Program-made: the position numbers and the translations under genes
Part shown: in pieces, positions 63,001-64,000 of the stretch
How positions within the stretch are numbered: position 1 is the stretch's first letter
Layout of the letters: each line of letters starts with the position of its first letter
Notes under the pieces: model-generated
The model's input: the letters and a program-made list of their open reading frames with translations, nothing else
What the model was told of the DNA's origin: nothing
Databases searched by the model: none
NCBI RefSeq assembly: GCF_001742165.1
Contig: NZ_CP016442.1
Coordinates: 1-64,000, forward strand
Direction of reading: 5' to 3'
DNA: 64,000 nucleotides
Source: Burkholderia stabilis
GTDB lineage: Bacteria; Pseudomonadota; Gammaproteobacteria; Burkholderiales; Burkholderiaceae

Positions 63001-64000
63001 GCGGATGGGCCGCGAGCGCTTCGGCGCGGGCGGGCTCGTCGAGGCGCTGATCGCCGACGTGCGCGGCGAGACCCAGATCGCGATGAAAACGGCCGACTTC
63101 AAGCTCGAGACGCTGCCCGCGCACCTGTTCATGAACTTCAAGGTGATCGACGAGCACGGCCGCCAGCTCGCGATGGGGCGCAATCTCGCGCAGCTTCGCC
63201 AGGAGCTGGGCGCGCAGGCGCAGCAGCAGTTCCAGAAGATCGCGGCGGCGTCGACGATCGCGACCACCGGCTCGGAGGCCGAGGCGCCTGCCGCTGCGGC
63301 GCCCGCCACCGCCGGCGCTGCCGGCCGCGGCGCGAAGGCCGGCAAGGGCACGGCGCCGCAGACGGCCGCCCCGGCGGAAGCTGGCGCGACGGCGCTGTAC
63401 GAGAACCTGACGACGTGGAATTTCGGCAAGCTCCCCGAGCTGCTGGAGATCCGCCGGCGCGGCCAGACGCTGTACGGCTACCCGGCGCTCGTCGATCGCG
63501 GCACGCATTGCGACGTCGAGGTGTTCGATTCGCCGGAGGAGGCCGCGCGCATCCACCGGGCCGGCTTGCGGCGGCTGTTCGCGCTGCAGCTGAAGGAACC
63601 GATCAAGTTCCTCGAGAAGAACCTGCCGGGCCTGCGCGAGATGGCGATGCAGTACATGTCGCTCGGCACGCAGGACGAGTTGCGCGACCAGCTGATCGAC
63701 ACGGCGCTCGACCGCGCGTGCCTGCAGGACCCGCTGCCCGACGACGACGCGAGCTTCCACGCGCGCCGCGACGAGGGCCGCAGCCGCCTGAACCTGCTCG
63801 CGCAGGAAATCGCGCGGCTCGTCGGGCAGATCCTGGCCGAATACGCGGGCCTCGTGAAGAAACTCGCGCAGGCGAAGCCGTTCGCGCAGGCGCACGCGGA
63901 TCTGCAGCAGCAGCTCGCCGCGCTGGTCGGCAAGCGCTTCGTGCTCGACACGCCTTACGTGCAGCTTGCGCACTTCCCGCGCTACCTGAAGGGCATCGCG
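60041..64000 (+). CDS. hrpA: ATP-dependent RNA helicase HrpA (3' partial)
   Basis: A DEAH-box helicase; 1,320 codons are present with no stop before the window end. A Gln/Pro/Arg-rich N-terminus includes a short ATN repeat from GCGACCAAC units near 60236-60270. Walker A is GETGSGKTT (129-137) and DEAHERSLN begins at residue 230. Later blocks include FLPGEREI, TNVAETSLTVPGIRYVVDTG and QRAGRCGRV, then the OB-fold and the HrpA C-terminal domain (FGKLPELLEIRR). HrpA resolves stalled ribosomes in E. coli. Confidence 0.95.
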   Translation, partial: MSNVPKSPAPTRAKTPSARHPDGAADARQQQGQPPRQQQDKQAGQPPRGPRGDERRGEARQQAATNATNATNATNAPEARAPRRERPPRAVVAPNPVPPITYPESLPVSGKRDEIARAIAGHQVVIVCGETGSGKTTQLPKICLDLGRGLGAGGTGLIGHTQPRRLAASSTGRRIAEELGTPFGEVVGYKVRFTDNLAPGASVKLMTDGILLAETQTDPLLKAYDTLIIDEAHERSLNIDFLLGYLKEILPRRPDLKLIVTSATIDADRFARHFGTDERPAPVIEVSGRLYPVEMRYRPVAEDRPAVKNAEGTASRDRVKTAREAERDLMDAIVDAVDELCREGPGDVLVFLPGEREIREAAEALRKHHPPHTEILPLFARLSAADQDKVFKASNARRIVLATNVAETSLTVPGIRYVVDTGLARVKRYSYRNKVEQLQVESISQAAANQRAGRCGRVADGVCIRLYEESDYQARARFTDPEILRSSLASVILRMKSLHLTAIESFPFLEPPPGRAIADGYQLLNELGAVDDDNALTPLGRELARLPLDPRVGRMILAARDQQSLREVLIIASALSVQDPRDRPIEAQEQADQAHRRFADERSEFLQWLKIWAWFEEAVAHKKSNRQLVDACRQNFLSHLRLREWRDVHSQLLTVVREHGWRLNEVEATHEQVHLALLTGLLGNLGMKADDDPHYLGARGIKFYLWPGSALAKKAGRWVMAAELVETSRLYARCLAKIEPEWVEKVGAHLLKKSLSEPHWEKRPAQVSAYERATLYGLTIYHRRRVAFGKQDPARARELFIRGALVEGEFDTKLAFFAHNRKLLADIEQLEHKSRRQDVLVDDELIYAFYDQAIPEGIHTGAAFERWYRDEVKKGGQPEDKLRLLYLSRDDLMRHEAAGVTTELFPKRATMAGVEMALTYHFEPGTPRDGVTLAVPLYALNQVDARRCEWLVPGMLKEKVQLLLKSLPQKLRRHCVPLPEYAAGFVERMGRERFGAGGLVEALIADVRGETQIAMKTADFKLETLPAHLFMNFKVIDEHGRQLAMGRNLAQLRQELGAQAQQQFQKIAAASTIATTGSEAEAPAAAAPATAGAAGRGAKAGKGTAPQTAAPAEAGATALYENLTTWNFGKLPELLEIRRRGQTLYGYPALVDRGTHCDVEVFDSPEEAARIHRAGLRRLFALQLKEPIKFLEKNLPGLREMAMQYMSLGTQDELRDQLIDTALDRACLQDPLPDDDASFHARRDEGRSRLNLLAQEIARLVGQILAEYAGLVKKLAQAKPFAQAHADLQQQLAALVGKRFVLDTPYVQLAHFPRYLKGIA

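Noticed and set aside
60026..63973. A 1,315-codon minus-strand ORF opposite hrpA
   Set aside because: It has no recognisable domain, is arginine/leucine/valine-biased, and mirrors the third-position GC bias of hrpA, whose helicase motifs are clear on the plus strand.

Overview
The window is GC-rich chromosomal DNA of a Burkholderia, most likely of the cepacia complex. The evidence is codon use at about 67% GC, a HutF/HutG-type histidine operon, the argA-hrpA divergence and Burkholderia-like repeats. Species cannot be fixed from sequence alone. Two blocks of ordinary chromosome (1-25827 and 52545-64000) flank a mosaic, lower-GC mobile element of about 26.6 kb (25828-52514).

Left chromosome: a partial sulfotransferase, an SDR dehydrogenase and a DHH phosphoesterase (1-2977); a small NTF2-like/SRPBCC pair; photolyase phrB; an MFS transporter whose 3' end carries an 8-bp tandem repeat; a LysR regulator ending in a 23-unit hexamer array; eight 49-bp hairpin-forming repeats before an alpha/beta hydrolase; a phosphopantetheinyl transferase; an amino-acid binding protein; the complete hutHCUDIFG histidine-utilisation operon with two HutC-type operators; a gamma-glutamylputrescine-type polyamine cluster; and an isolated cysC.

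Mobile element: it is inserted in the 3' end of tRNA-Val(CAC). A 46-bp direct repeat (25828-25873 and 52469-52514) marks the ends, and a tyrosine integrase lies next to the intact tRNA. The element carries a plasmid-type replication initiator (repA) with a helix-turn-helix partner, a MobQ-type oriT between mobC-like and mobA genes, a cluster of small, secreted and metallopeptidase genes, and a pstS. It also carries Nramp and CHAD genes, each split by a different IS21-family element with clean target duplications, and an IS5-family copy. It is best described as an integrated mobilizable plasmid-like element. Integration rewrites the 3' end of repA: the native stop codon is predicted only in the excised circle.

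The most interesting system is a complete retron at 48789-51177. It has a sigma70-type promoter whose predicted start coincides with the a1 arm, an msr-msd RNA with a perfect 19-bp msd stem closed by 9-nt a1/a2 repeats, a nucleoside-deoxyribosyltransferase-like effector, a retron reverse transcriptase (NAxxH, YADD, VTG motifs) and a small unassigned third ORF in the same run. The layout matches Ec86/St85 (type II-A) retrons, which are anti-phage systems.

Right chromosome: tRNA-Val, a LysR regulator divergent from an acyl-CoA dehydrogenase / CoA-transferase / MHS transporter operon, yggX, argA and the first 1,320 codons of hrpA, cut by the window end.
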